This document shows, in pieces, positions 6,116-13,137 of a DNA stretch of 13,160 nt. The notes under the pieces are model-generated. The model did no database searches. It was given only the letters and a program-made list of their open reading frames with translations, and had not been told where the DNA came from. A program made the translations under genes and the position numbers. Source of the stretch: an uncultured Collinsella sp. (GTDB taxonomy: Bacteria; Actinomycetota; Coriobacteriia; Coriobacteriales; Coriobacteriaceae); assembly GCA_902492185.1 (NCBI GenBank), contig CABUKY010000040.1:1-13160 (forward strand), given 5' to 3'. The first letter of the stretch is position 1; every line of letters starts with the position of its first letter.

Positions 6116-6871
6116 CTATTTTGTAGCTTTTGACGAGCCTCCGCTCGCCTTTTGGTATTCGTCCTTAAAGGCCTTGAACATGCCGCGCGTCTTGCCGAGC
6201 TGCTTGCCCAGTGCGCGACTGCCCTTGTCCACGGCAACCGACCCCTTGTCGTCGAGCACCTTGGCGCCCTTTTTGACCTTGTCGCCCACCACGACGCTGG
6301 CCTCGGCGGCCTTGGCAGCCGCACCGCCCGAATACCCGAGCGACTTGACCTCGTCCGAGACGACCATCGCGCCGTTCTCGTAGCCGCGCAGCATCGTCGG
6401 CGGCACCTGCGTGTCGCCCACCAACATGCTCGATGCGGCGCTGGCGGTCACATAGAACGTCTGCACAATACCCGAGCGCGGCTTGAACTCAACGTCCGAG
6501 CAGTAGCCCACGACATCGCCCGATTCCGTGCGCACGTCCATGCCAACCCAGATGATGCAATCGTCCAGGTTGATATCGAGGCGCTTGGCCGCGGCGGCAT
6601 CGTAGGTGCCCTTGACGTCGTCGACCGCGACAGCACCCTCATAGACGCCGATGGCATCGAGCGCCACAAATCGGTCGGGGCGCTCGATCATACCCGCGAT
6701 ATCGGACTGGCGGACCATAAAGCCCACCACGCGCGTACCGCCCGGGGTAAAGACGGGAAAGTGAATCTTGCCGAGCTTTTTAGGGCTGCGCGGCGTGCCG
6801 TCCTTTTTGGTGCGCTTGTCTTCGGCAGGCTTACGATAAACCTTGACGCCGACAAAATCCCCTGCGCGCAT
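6116..6871 (-). CDS. Cytoplasmic PRC-barrel domain protein
   Basis: A 251-residue soluble protein with two PRC-barrel-like segments (about 1-90 and 100-180). The first carries a lysine/arginine-rich insert (about 15-35). The remainder (about 185-251) is an Ala/Gly/Lys-rich basic tail ending KASGGSSKATK, with no membrane segment. PRC-barrels are small beta domains in RNA-processing, photosynthetic and envelope-associated proteins and usually mediate protein contacts; no enzyme motif is seen. Its ATG overlaps the stop of the YtxH gene (TAATG at 6869-6873), so the two are translationally coupled and probably work together, perhaps with the basic tail meeting the acidic YtxH tail. PRC-barrel segments also begin the MgtE-like protein in this window. 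Function unknown. Confidence 0.82.
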   Translation of the reverse strand: MRAGDFVGVKVYRKPAEDKRTKKDGTPRSPKKLGKIHFPVFTPGGTRVVGFMVRQSDIAGMIERPDRFVALDAIGVYEGAVAVDDVKGTYDAAAAKRLDINLDDCIIWVGMDVRTESGDVVGYCSDVEFKPRSGIVQTFYVTASAASSMLVGDTQVPPTMLRGYENGAMVVSDEVKSLGYSGGAAAKAAEASVVVGDKVKKGAKVLDDKGSVAVDKGSRALGKQLGKTRGMFKAFKDEYQKASGGSSKATK

Positions 6872-7260
6872 TATGCCTCGGTCGAGGGCTCCGTGGCCTC
6901 GGTGCCGGCCTCGGTGACGTTCTCAACCACGACGTCGGCAGCGGGCGTCACGTTGCCGCCCGAGATGGCGTCGTTGAGCTGCTCGCGAAGCTGGTCCATG
7001 CGCTCGCGGGCCAGGTCGACCTTGGCGCGCAGGTCATCGGTCTTGGCGTCGACCATCGGGCCAAAGTCGTTGACCGCGGCACGAGCCTCCTCGGCACTGT
7101 GCTCGTAGGTGTCACGCATGTTGTCCCAGGCGTCGTTGGCGATATCGGCAGCCATGGCGCGGGTCTCGGCACCCGAGCGCGGGGCCAGAGCAACGCCGAT
7201 GATAGCGCCGGCGGCAGCACCAAAGAGCGCACCGGAGACAAAGCTGAAAGTCTTTCCCAT
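6871..7260 (-). CDS. YtxH-like membrane-anchored small protein
   Basis: About 129 residues. A short N-terminal hydrophobic, glycine/alanine-rich segment (about 5-25) ends in the YtxH signature GAAAGAIIGVALAPRSGAETR-like run (given here only in part: AIIGVALAPRSG), followed by a charged alpha-helical, probably coiled-coil stretch (about 35-100) and an acidic Val/Glu/Thr-rich tail. YtxH proteins are stress-linked membrane proteins of unclear role. The start is ATG at 7260, with AGGAGAGG upstream; ATG at 7266, two codons earlier, is nearly as good. Starts further upstream would extend past the promoter and add an arginine-rich tail unlike the family. Its stop overlaps the next gene's start. Confidence 0.85.
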   Translation of the reverse strand: MGKTFSFVSGALFGAAAGAIIGVALAPRSGAETRAMAADIANDAWDNMRDTYEHSAEEARAAVNDFGPMVDAKTDDLRAKVDLARERMDQLREQLNDAISGGNVTPAADVVVENVTEAGTEATEPSTEA

Positions 7261-7311
7261 GATCATTCCTCTCCTGCGGGCACCTCGATGCCCACCGTTT
7301 GAATGCTGTCC

Positions 7312-7317
7312 ATTATA
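7312..7317 (-). promoter_or_regulatory. Promoter -10 box for the YtxH / PRC-barrel pair
   Basis: A consensus TATAAT on the minus strand, 52 bp before the YtxH start. The -35 region at 16-18 bp spacing is poor (GACGGC-like). The predicted transcript starts near 7305. A small hairpin GGGCA/TGCCC (7278-7293) stands just before the AGGAGAGG ribosome site. This separates the pair from the CNNM/cyanophycin-synthetase-like genes upstream. Confidence 0.6.
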
Positions 7318-7396
7318 CCCGCAGCGCAACACTTGCCGTCGCGCTCATCTGCGTACGGTAAAAGCGCAGGTACATGATGGTGACAAGCGAGTGAGT

Positions 7397-8230
7397 CTAC
7401 TCCTGCGGCATAGCCGGCATGGCGACCGTGGCGGCCGGGTTCTCGCCGGCGCCATCGACGAGCGGCAGGTTGCCCTCGTGCGCCGAGCCGGACGGAGCCG
7501 TTGCCGCACCGCCAAAGACGGCCGCGGGGGCCTCGTGGTTCTCGGCGACCGCACCCTCGGTATCGATTGGCGTCTGCGGCTCGTCGTCAAAGCTCGGGAC
7601 GCCTTGGGGCTCCGCAGACTCGGGCTCGGCAGGCGCCTCGGCAACGGGCTCAGTGTCGGCGTCGGCGGGAGCGTCGCCCTCGGGCGCATCCTCGGGCGCG
7701 TCCTCGCCGTTCGCAGCGGCAACGGCCTCGTGCGGGTCCTTGCCCTCGGCCTCGGCACGCATGCCCAGCACCAGGTTGCGCAGGCCTGCGACCGTGCCTT
7801 CCACGTCGGGGGCCGGCTGGTCGGCGTGCAGGTACGCCCAGTCCATCATAAAGGTCGCCGAAGACAGCGCGCCAATGGCCAACGCGTCATCGGGACACGA
7901 AAGCTCGACCTCAAAGACGCGCTCGTCGTGCTCGCTCACGCGCGTGCGGCCGCACGAGATGCTGCCGGCAAGACCGGTCTCGTTCATGAGCTCGACCGTC
8001 ACGTGCTCCAGCAGGTGGCAAAGCTCGGTCTGGCCCATGCAGTCCTGGAACTCGCGACCCGAATCGCCCAGGCACAGATGCTTGGCAATCGCGGGCACCA
8101 GGTAGTACACGCGTGCCGTGGCCTCGATATCCTCCGAGGTCATGAGCGGCATACCGGGGTTCACCAGCACGTGCGCGCAAATCTTGTCCTCGCTGACGGT
8201 GACCTTAAGGATGTTGAACAGGCCTGCCAT
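7397..8230 (-). CDS. Protein resembling the cyanophycin synthetase N-terminal domain, with acidic disordered tail
   Basis: A 277-residue protein in two parts. Residues 1 to about 160 form a folded region with HLLEHVTVELMNETG (His72-x-x-Glu75-His76, then Glu80), which resembles the HxxEHxxxEL stretch in the N-terminal domain of cyanophycin synthetases (CphA). The ATP-grasp and Mur-ligase domains of CphA are absent. The rest (about 161-277) is Ala/Pro/Glu/Asp-rich and almost surely disordered. The HxxEH pattern also matches a zinc-peptidase-type metal site, and the CphA N domain has been reported to have a hydrolytic site, so a metal hydrolase role is possible but unproven. GGGGAG lies before the ATG. 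It follows the CNNM gene by 24 bp, so the two are probably cotranscribed. There is no signal peptide, so it is likely cytosolic. The similarity is from recall of motifs and should be taken as moderate. Confidence 0.75.
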   Translation of the reverse strand: MAGLFNILKVTVSEDKICAHVLVNPGMPLMTSEDIEATARVYYLVPAIAKHLCLGDSGREFQDCMGQTELCHLLEHVTVELMNETGLAGSISCGRTRVSEHDERVFEVELSCPDDALAIGALSSATFMMDWAYLHADQPAPDVEGTVAGLRNLVLGMRAEAEGKDPHEAVAAANGEDAPEDAPEGDAPADADTEPVAEAPAEPESAEPQGVPSFDDEPQTPIDTEGAVAENHEAPAAVFGGAATAPSGSAHEGNLPLVDGAGENPAATVAMPAMPQE

Positions 8231-8254
8231 AACTCTCCCCTACTCTTCCTTGCC

Positions 8255-9628
8255 CTACTCGTCGCCATCGTGCGGATCCACAGAGCCCGCACCCGACGCC
8301 GCCGGCTTCTCTGCCGAGGACTCGGAATCCTTCTTATCGGTTTCGGCCGGAGCGATCACGCGAATGAGCGAGATGCGCTGGCCACGCATCGACTGCACCT
8401 TGAACTTGTACCCTGCGACCTCAAACACCTCTCCGATGTCGGGCACCGAGTCGCAAAGCTCCAAAATCCAGCCGGCGATGGTCTCATAATCATCGCTTTC
8501 CTCGAGCGGCCAACCAAGCTCAATCGCGTCATCGCACGAAAAACGCCCATCGACAAGCCACTCACGGCGCGAAAGGCGCGTGAGGTACTTGTTGTCGGGA
8601 TCGAACTCGTCCTCGATCTCGCCCACAATCTCCTCGACGATGTCCTCGATGGTAATGATGCCGGCCGTGCCGCCGTACTCGTCCACGACGACCACGATTT
8701 GGTCGTGCGAGGTCTGCATCTCCGACAGCAGCGGCAGGATGTCCTTGGTATCGGGCACAAAGGTGGCATCGCGCAGGTAATCGGCGATGGGCTGGTCGCC
8801 CTTGCCGTCGAGCGCGGGCTGGATCAGGTCCTTGATGTGCGCGATTCCCGCGACGTTGTCGGGGTCCTCGTGATAGACGGGAATGCGGCTGAAGCCGGTC
8901 TGGCGCATGGTGGACAACACGTCGGCGACCGTCTCGTCGTCCTCGCACATGGTGGTGTCCACGCGCGGTACCATGACCTCGCGGGCAACGGTGTCGCCCA
9001 GGTCGAAGATCTCGTGGATCATACGCTTTTCCTCGTCGAGCAGGTCGTCCTGTTCCGAGACCATGTACTTGATTTCTTCCTCCGAGACGTTCTGGCGGTC
9101 GTCGGCGCTCTTGATGCGCAGGATGCGGGCCAGGCCATCGGAGCAGGCGCCGGTCAGCCACACGAGCGGACGGGCGATCTTTTGGAAAAACGACAGCGGG
9201 CCCACGACCTGCTTGGATACGCCCTCGGCGTTAGCGAGGCCGATGCGCTTGGGCACGAGCTCGCCGATCACGATGGACACAAAGGCGACGGCGACGGTGA
9301 TGATGACCGGCGCCAGGCCGCGCGCGATGGCGGAAAGCGGCGCGATGCCAAAGCTCATGAGCCATGTGGCAAGCGGGTCGGACAGGCTCGTCGAGGCAAC
9401 GGCGGATGAGGCGAAGCCCACGAGCGTAATGGCAACCTGGATGGTGGCCAACAGCTGATCGGAGTCGGCGGCGAGTTGGACGGCGCGCTCGGCGCGCTTA
9501 TCGCCCTCCTCGGCATCGTGCTCCAACACGGCGCGCTTAGCCGTGGTGAGAGCCATCTCGGACATAGAGAAGTAGCCGTTGATGAGAGTCAAAACGAGGG
9601 TGGTAATAAGGGAGATGGTTATGTCCAT
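8255..9628 (-). CDS. CNNM/CorC-family membrane protein (DUF21, CBS pair, CorC_HlyC)
   Basis: A 457-residue protein with the full family layout: DUF21 membrane domain (about 1-190) with NGYFSMSEMALTTA (17-30) near the start and GELVPKR (122-128); a CBS pair (about 205-330) with the hallmark DEYGGTAGIITIEDIVEEIV (296-315); and a CorC_HlyC domain (about 345-428). A charged tail ends the protein. Members are often annotated as hemolysins but the characterised bacterial and animal relatives export Mg2+ (MpfA, CorC, CNNM) with Na+ coupling and ATP-sensing CBS domains. Mg2+ efflux is thus the leading inference, the opposite of the uptake unit elsewhere in the window. The ATG start has no strong Shine-Dalgarno close by (a GGAGG lies about 15 nt upstream, too far), but the hydrophobic segment starts at residue 4, so this start is credible. 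Confidence 0.93.
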   Translation of the reverse strand: MDITISLITTLVLTLINGYFSMSEMALTTAKRAVLEHDAEEGDKRAERAVQLAADSDQLLATIQVAITLVGFASSAVASTSLSDPLATWLMSFGIAPLSAIARGLAPVIITVAVAFVSIVIGELVPKRIGLANAEGVSKQVVGPLSFFQKIARPLVWLTGACSDGLARILRIKSADDRQNVSEEEIKYMVSEQDDLLDEEKRMIHEIFDLGDTVAREVMVPRVDTTMCEDDETVADVLSTMRQTGFSRIPVYHEDPDNVAGIAHIKDLIQPALDGKGDQPIADYLRDATFVPDTKDILPLLSEMQTSHDQIVVVVDEYGGTAGIITIEDIVEEIVGEIEDEFDPDNKYLTRLSRREWLVDGRFSCDDAIELGWPLEESDDYETIAGWILELCDSVPDIGEVFEVAGYKFKVQSMRGQRISLIRVIAPAETDKKDSESSAEKPAASGAGSVDPHDGDE

Positions 9629-9735
9629 CGGGAGTTTCTCGAACCTCCAAGATTCGGGACGTTAAGGTAAAACGTTGATGGCGGATACGGCAATTGCGCC
9701 GGTCGCCCGCGCGAGCGGGGCCGTGGGCGCGGTCG

Positions 9736-10419
9736 CTAGATTACGAAGAGGATCACCGCCATGAACTGGAAGATGCTGCCAGCGAGCACCCACAAGTGGA
9801 AAACACTGTGCAGATAACGCACGTTTTTGGCGATATAGAACGGCACGCCCACGGTGTAGCACACGCCGCCGACGGCGAGCAGGGCAAGCGCGACAGGGTT
9901 CAGCAGCGCCACAAGTTCGGGCAGCTTAAAGACGACGAGCCAACCCATCAGCAGGTAGACCAGGCCGCTTACCCAGTGCGGTTGACGCTCGCGCATAAAG
10001 CACTCGAGGGCGATGCCGATAATGGCGATGGCCCATACGGCAAAGAACAGCGCAGGACCGCCGTCGTTTGCAAGCGTGATGAGGCAAAACGGCGTATAAC
10101 TGCCGGCTATGAGCAAGTAGATGCAGCTGTGGTCGATGATGCGGAACACGCGCTTGGCGCCCGCGGGCTGAATCGCATGGTAGAGCGTGGAGGCTAGGTA
10201 TTCGAGGATAATACTGACGCCATAGACAATTGCCGCGGCCATGTGGGCTGGGCCTCCGCCGCGCAGGGCGGCGAATACGATCAGGAGCACCAGGCCCGCG
10301 ATACCCAGCAGGCAGCCGACACCATGGGTGACGGAGTTCATGATCTCCTCGCCCACCGTGTAGTGTGGAACGGCCGCGGTCTTGGGTCGCGGCTTAGAAC
10401 TGTCGCTCGAATCGGACAT
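9736..10419 (-). CDS. Hemolysin III / PAQR-family seven-helix membrane protein
   Basis: About 227 residues with seven hydrophobic segments. It shows the family motifs in order: ExxNSVTHGxG before helix 1, TLYHA after helix 2, IDHSCIYLLIAGSYTPF at helix 3, and RYLHSVFHLWVLAGS at helix 7. The conserved Ser/Thr and His residues in these motifs form the zinc site of PAQR/TrhA proteins, which act in membrane-lipid homeostasis; lysis of red cells is not implied by the name. The ATG at 10419 has GGAGG about 11 nt upstream; TTG at 10437 is in frame but has no ribosome site. Transcribed divergently from the alpha/beta hydrolase gene. A possible -10 (TATAGT on the minus strand) lies about 40 bp upstream. 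The 107 bp between this stop and the CNNM start hold only minor inverted repeats. Confidence 0.92.
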   Translation of the reverse strand: MSDSSDSSKPRPKTAAVPHYTVGEEIMNSVTHGVGCLLGIAGLVLLIVFAALRGGGPAHMAAAIVYGVSIILEYLASTLYHAIQPAGAKRVFRIIDHSCIYLLIAGSYTPFCLITLANDGGPALFFAVWAIAIIGIALECFMRERQPHWVSGLVYLLMGWLVVFKLPELVALLNPVALALLAVGGVCYTVGVPFYIAKNVRYLHSVFHLWVLAGSIFQFMAVILFVI

Positions 10420-10526
10420 GCCGGTTACATCCTCCAACGTAAAGAGTTCTCAACACTATATCAAAGCGTCTGGGTGCGTGCGAAATTTGCACCATACGTG
10501 ACCCTTTGTTTACCCATTCTTTGCCT

Positions 10527-10540
10527 GTTGACGCATCAAC
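10527..10540. promoter_or_regulatory. Operator-like site 1 overlapping the -35 box
   Basis: GTTGACGCATCAAC, arms GTTGA/TCAAC around CGCA. It covers the -35 hexamer of the alpha/beta hydrolase promoter. It matches site 2 at 11 of 14 positions, all three differences being C in this site and T in site 2. The shape fits a homodimeric repressor such as a MarR- or TetR-type protein; the regulator is not in the window. Confidence 0.5.
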
Positions 10541-10556
10541 GGCGAACGTCCATAAT
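10528..10556 (+). promoter_or_regulatory. Promoter of the alpha/beta hydrolase gene
   Basis: TTGACG (10528-10533), 17-bp spacer, CATAAT (10551-10556), a near-consensus sigma-70-type promoter. Transcription would begin near 10563, giving a leader of about 43 nt that includes operator-like site 2 and the AGGAG ribosome site at 10593-10597, which is 8 nt before the ATG. Confidence 0.72.
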
Positions 10557-10571
10557 GCGCTTGCATTAAAT

Positions 10572-10585
10572 GTTGATGTATTAAC
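10572..10585. promoter_or_regulatory. Operator-like site 2 downstream of the predicted start of transcription
   Basis: GTTGATGTATTAAC, a second copy of the 14-bp motif, 45 bp centre to centre from site 1. The shared consensus is GTTGAYGYATYAAC. Two copies, one on the -35 box and one in the early transcribed region, are a classic repressor arrangement. A slightly different overlapping palindrome, GATGT-atta-ACATC, can also be drawn here. Confidence 0.45.
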
Positions 10586-10605
10586 ATCTTATAGGAGAAT
10601 ATCGC

Positions 10606-11571
10606 ATGGCTCAAAACGCACGCTCCCATCGAAAGCTCAAGATAGCCGGCATCGTTGCGCTGGTGGCTGTCGTTGCGCTGCTCGGATTTGCCGGCAACTT
10701 CTTGTTTGACTTTGCCCTGAACCCCCAAGCGCCGTACACCATGAAGATGATGCAGGATAGCAAGAACGACAAAAAAGGTGAGCAGCCGGATGCCGAGGAA
10801 ACCGAGGCGCGGGCGTGGTTTAAAGAGAATCGCGAGAGCAGCAGCCTCACCGCAGATGACGGAACCGAGCTTGCCGCTTGGTATTTTGCTGCTTCGGAGA
10901 GCACGCACGACTACGCCGTCTGCCTGCATGGATATACCAACGAGCCCATCGGTATGGCCCGATACGTCAAGCGATTCCACGACCGCGGCATGAACGTGCT
11001 CGCGCCCGCCGCCCGCACCCACGAGCGCTCCGGCGGCAACTATATCGGCATGGGCTGGCCCGAGCGCCTCGACATCGTCGCATGGATCGAGCGAATCGTT
11101 CAGGCTGACCCCGAGGCGCGCATCCTGGTCTTTGGCGAGTCGATGGGTGCGGCAACCGCCATGAACGTCGCGGGGGAATCTCTGCCCGCAAACGTAAAAT
11201 GCATTATCGAGGACTGCGGCTATACGAGTGTTTGGGACGAGTTTTCTCTGCAGCTCAAGGACGTGTTCGGCCTGCCCAGCTTTCCCTTGCTCGATGTGGC
11301 AAACTTGGTATGCAACGTGCGCGCGGGCTACGACTTTCATAAGGCGAGCAGTGTGGAGCAACTCAAACACGCGACGGTTCCCATGCTGTTTATCCACGGC
11401 GACCAGGACACCTTTGTGCCGTACGACATGCTCGACCAAAACTACGACGCGTGCGCCAGCAAGGTCAAGCAAAAGCTCACCATCCATGGCGCCACCCACG
11501 CCAAGAGCGCGCAAGTTGACCCCGAGCTCTACTGGAACACGGTCGACGACTTCCTCGATAGGAATTTTTAG
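10606..11571 (+). CDS. Membrane-anchored alpha/beta hydrolase
   Basis: A 321-residue protein with an N-terminal membrane anchor or uncleaved signal (about 12-34) and an alpha/beta-hydrolase domain from about 75. Visible landmarks are CLHGYT (oxyanion-hole region), GESMG with the nucleophilic serine, HGDQDTFVP with the catalytic aspartate, and HGATHAKS with the catalytic histidine. All of the triad is present, so it should be an active serine hydrolase acting outside the membrane; it resembles YqkD-type proteins of Firmicutes, and the substrate (ester, thioester or peptide) cannot be told. AGGAG is 8 nt before the ATG. It is a single-gene unit with its own promoter, two operator-like sites and a downstream bidirectional terminator, convergent with the DUF362 gene. 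Confidence 0.9.
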   Translation: MAQNARSHRKLKIAGIVALVAVVALLGFAGNFLFDFALNPQAPYTMKMMQDSKNDKKGEQPDAEETEARAWFKENRESSSLTADDGTELAAWYFAASESTHDYAVCLHGYTNEPIGMARYVKRFHDRGMNVLAPAARTHERSGGNYIGMGWPERLDIVAWIERIVQADPEARILVFGESMGAATAMNVAGESLPANVKCIIEDCGYTSVWDEFSLQLKDVFGLPSFPLLDVANLVCNVRAGYDFHKASSVEQLKHATVPMLFIHGDQDTFVPYDMLDQNYDACASKVKQKLTIHGATHAKSAQVDPELYWNTVDDFLDRNF

Positions 11572-11607
11572 GAAAAAGCGGCGTCTGGCGATTTATCTAA
11601 CCCCCTA

Positions 11608-11739
11608 TTTTCGGAAGTATGCGGCAAAATCTGGAACTGCCGACCAGACCGCAGTTTTACCAACAATTTATCAGGTGTTTTGTTGCCAAAAAATGTCGTG
11701 TGCTCGGCGGTCTCGAAATTTGCCGCATACTTCCGAAAA
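11608..11739. repeat. 132-bp long imperfect palindrome with 21-bp perfect terminal arms
   Basis: The arms 11608-11628 and 11719-11739 are exact reverse complements over 21 bp (starting TTTTCGGAAGTATGCGGC). The next 30 positions inward still match at about 19 of 30, and near the centre CAACAA (11661-11666) pairs with TTGTTG (11680-11685). The whole element can fold into one long hairpin. It has no ORF and no target-site duplication that can be seen (flanks CCCCTA and GCCGCC). Its last four bases are shared with the stem of the following terminator. It could be a MITE-like non-autonomous element, a decayed palindromic repeat, or a convergent-transcription stop structure. Confidence 0.75.
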
Positions 11740-11774
11740 GCCGCCCGTGGACACTGTGCTCACGGGCGGCTTTT
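11736..11774. terminator. Bidirectional Rho-independent terminator
   Basis: A perfect 14-bp stem, AAAAGCCGCCCGTG (11736-11749) with CACGGGCGGCTTTT (11761-11774), around an 11-nt loop. The A run on one side and the T run on the other make it functional in both directions, as expected between the convergent alpha/beta hydrolase and DUF362 genes. Confidence 0.9.
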
Positions 11775-11821
11775 GCTAACGTTGCGCCACAAAAGCGCTT
11801 GATATGTCCAATAGACAGGTG

Positions 11822-13018
11822 CTACTTGACCTCGATGAGCTCGTACTCGCTCGTGCCCAGGCCGATCTTCTCGGCATGCGCGATGCACGCGCGCCAGTCG
11901 GTGTCGGGATGCGTGATGCAGAAGGGGTCGCGCGCCTGCTCGCCCTCCAGATGCTCGTGATTGTGCTCCATCTTGGCCGCGCTATCGGTGAGCTCGGTGT
12001 TGGGTAGCGGCTCGGATGCCATGACGGCATCGGCACAGGCCTGGTCGATGGCGACCGGGTCGAAGCTCGCGAACATGCCGATATCGTTGACGATAGGCGT
12101 GTCGTTTTCGGGATGGCAATCGCAGTTGGGGCTGATATCCATGGCAAGCGAGATATGGAAGCTCGGGCGGCCGTCGACGACGGCCTTGGTGTACTCGGCG
12201 ATCTTGCAGTTGAGTACATCGGCTGCGGCGTCATAGCCGGGCTTGATACAGTCCTGGTTGCATGCCGCAATGCAGCGGCCGCAGCCCACGCAGCGATCGT
12301 GATCGATAGCGGCGACGTGAACCGTGCGGGTGTTACCGTTGGCAAGCTCGCGCTCGCGGATGTCGTCAAACGAGATGGCGTTGTGCGCGCAGATCTTTTC
12401 GCAGGCATGGCAGCCAATGCAGTGCTCGGTCGCGACGTTCGGCTTGCCGGCGGCATGCTGCTCCATCTTGCCGGCGCGGCTGCCGCCTCCCATGCCCAGG
12501 TTCTTCATGGCGCCGCCAAAACCGGCCTGCTCATGGCCCTTAAAGTGGGTGAGGCTGATCACGATATCGGCGTCCATGAGCGCCTGACCAATCTTGGCCT
12601 CGTGTACGTACTCGCCGCCCTCGACCGGGACGAGCGCCTCGTCGGTACCCTTGAGGCCGTCGGCGATGATGATCTGGCAGCCCGTGGCGTACGGGGTAAA
12701 GCCGTTCTGGTAGGCGGTGTCGATGTGCTCGAGCGCGTTTTTGCGGCTACCGACATAGAGCGTGTTGCAGTCGGTGAGGAAGGGCTTGCCGCCCAGCTCC
12801 TTCACGACATCCGCGACGGCGCGGGCGTAGTTGGGGCGCAAAAAGCTCAGGTTGCCCAACTCACCAAAGTGAATCTTGATGGCGACGAACTTGTTCTCAA
12901 AGTCGACCTGCTCGATACCGGCGTGACGGATGAGGCGCTTGAGTTTGTCGAGCTGACTCTCGCGAGCATGCGTGCGCAGGTTGGTGAAGTACACCTTAGC
13001 GGGTGCAGTTGCGGTCAT
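11822..13018 (-). CDS. DUF362 protein with two [4Fe-4S] clusters
   Basis: A 398-residue cytosolic iron-sulfur protein. The DUF362 fold surrounds an inserted bacterial ferredoxin domain at about 190-245, with CIGCHACEKIC (Cys200, 203, 206, 210) and CVGCGRCIAAC (Cys233, 236, 239, 243), two typical [4Fe-4S] binding sites. DUF362 landmarks include SLTHFKGHEQAGFGGAMKNL (about 155-174), a DxxPNCDCH segment (about 284-292) with further cysteines, and FASFDPVAIDQACAD. Members are widespread in anaerobes and have no settled function; electron transfer or an unknown redox reaction is likely. AGGGG stands 8 nt before the ATG at 13018. The family is sure, the reaction is not. Confidence 0.9.
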   Translation of the reverse strand: MTATAPAKVYFTNLRTHARESQLDKLKRLIRHAGIEQVDFENKFVAIKIHFGELGNLSFLRPNYARAVADVVKELGGKPFLTDCNTLYVGSRKNALEHIDTAYQNGFTPYATGCQIIIADGLKGTDEALVPVEGGEYVHEAKIGQALMDADIVISLTHFKGHEQAGFGGAMKNLGMGGGSRAGKMEQHAAGKPNVATEHCIGCHACEKICAHNAISFDDIRERELANGNTRTVHVAAIDHDRCVGCGRCIAACNQDCIKPGYDAAADVLNCKIAEYTKAVVDGRPSFHISLAMDISPNCDCHPENDTPIVNDIGMFASFDPVAIDQACADAVMASEPLPNTELTDSAAKMEHNHEHLEGEQARDPFCITHPDTDWRACIAHAEKIGLGTSEYELIEVK

Positions 13019-13069
13019 AGATATATCCCCTCGGTCTATATGGCGTTACAGACATAAGAGGATGGTACC

Positions 13070-13088
13070 AGTTAAAGCAGAGTTAAAG
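13070..13088 (-). promoter_or_regulatory. Direct repeat pair upstream of the DUF362 gene
   Basis: AGTTAAAG occurs at 13070-13077 and 13081-13088 (CTTTAACT on the minus strand), an 11-bp period, one helical turn. A TTGACT lies right next to it on the minus strand and could be a -35 box, though no convincing -10 follows at 17 bp. Such spacing is typical of OmpR/PhoB-type response-regulator boxes. Confidence 0.35.
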
Positions 13089-13103
13089 TCAAGTACGGCA
13101 CCT

Positions 13104-13130
13104 AGTCATTGGGGACAGACTTAAATGACT
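13104..13130. repeat. REP-like palindrome, complete copy
   Basis: AGTCATT (13104-13110) and AATGACT (13124-13130) enclose GGGGACAGACTTA. It matches the core unit at 4601-4627 except in the three bases after GGGGAC. Confidence 0.75.
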
Positions 13131-13137
13131 GAAACCA

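Noticed and set aside
7261..7332. Longer N-terminus for the YtxH protein
   Set aside because: It would contain the -10 promoter box and an Arg-rich tail; the AGGAGAGG site points to ATG at 7260 or 7266.
7109..9409. Long plus-strand open frame of 766 codons
   Set aside because: It runs antisense across the YtxH, cyanophycin-synthetase-like and CNNM genes, has low-complexity Arg/His/Gly/Val-rich composition and no recognisable domain; an artefact of high GC codon use.
9629..9735. Terminator between the hemolysin III and CNNM genes
   Set aside because: Only short or imperfect inverted repeats (such as CGGC/GCCG and ACGTT/AACGT) without a proper T run; not enough to call.
11619..11960. Small plus-strand ORFs after the alpha/beta hydrolase
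   Set aside because: They cross the long palindrome and the bidirectional terminator and then run antisense to the DUF362 gene; no ribosome site.
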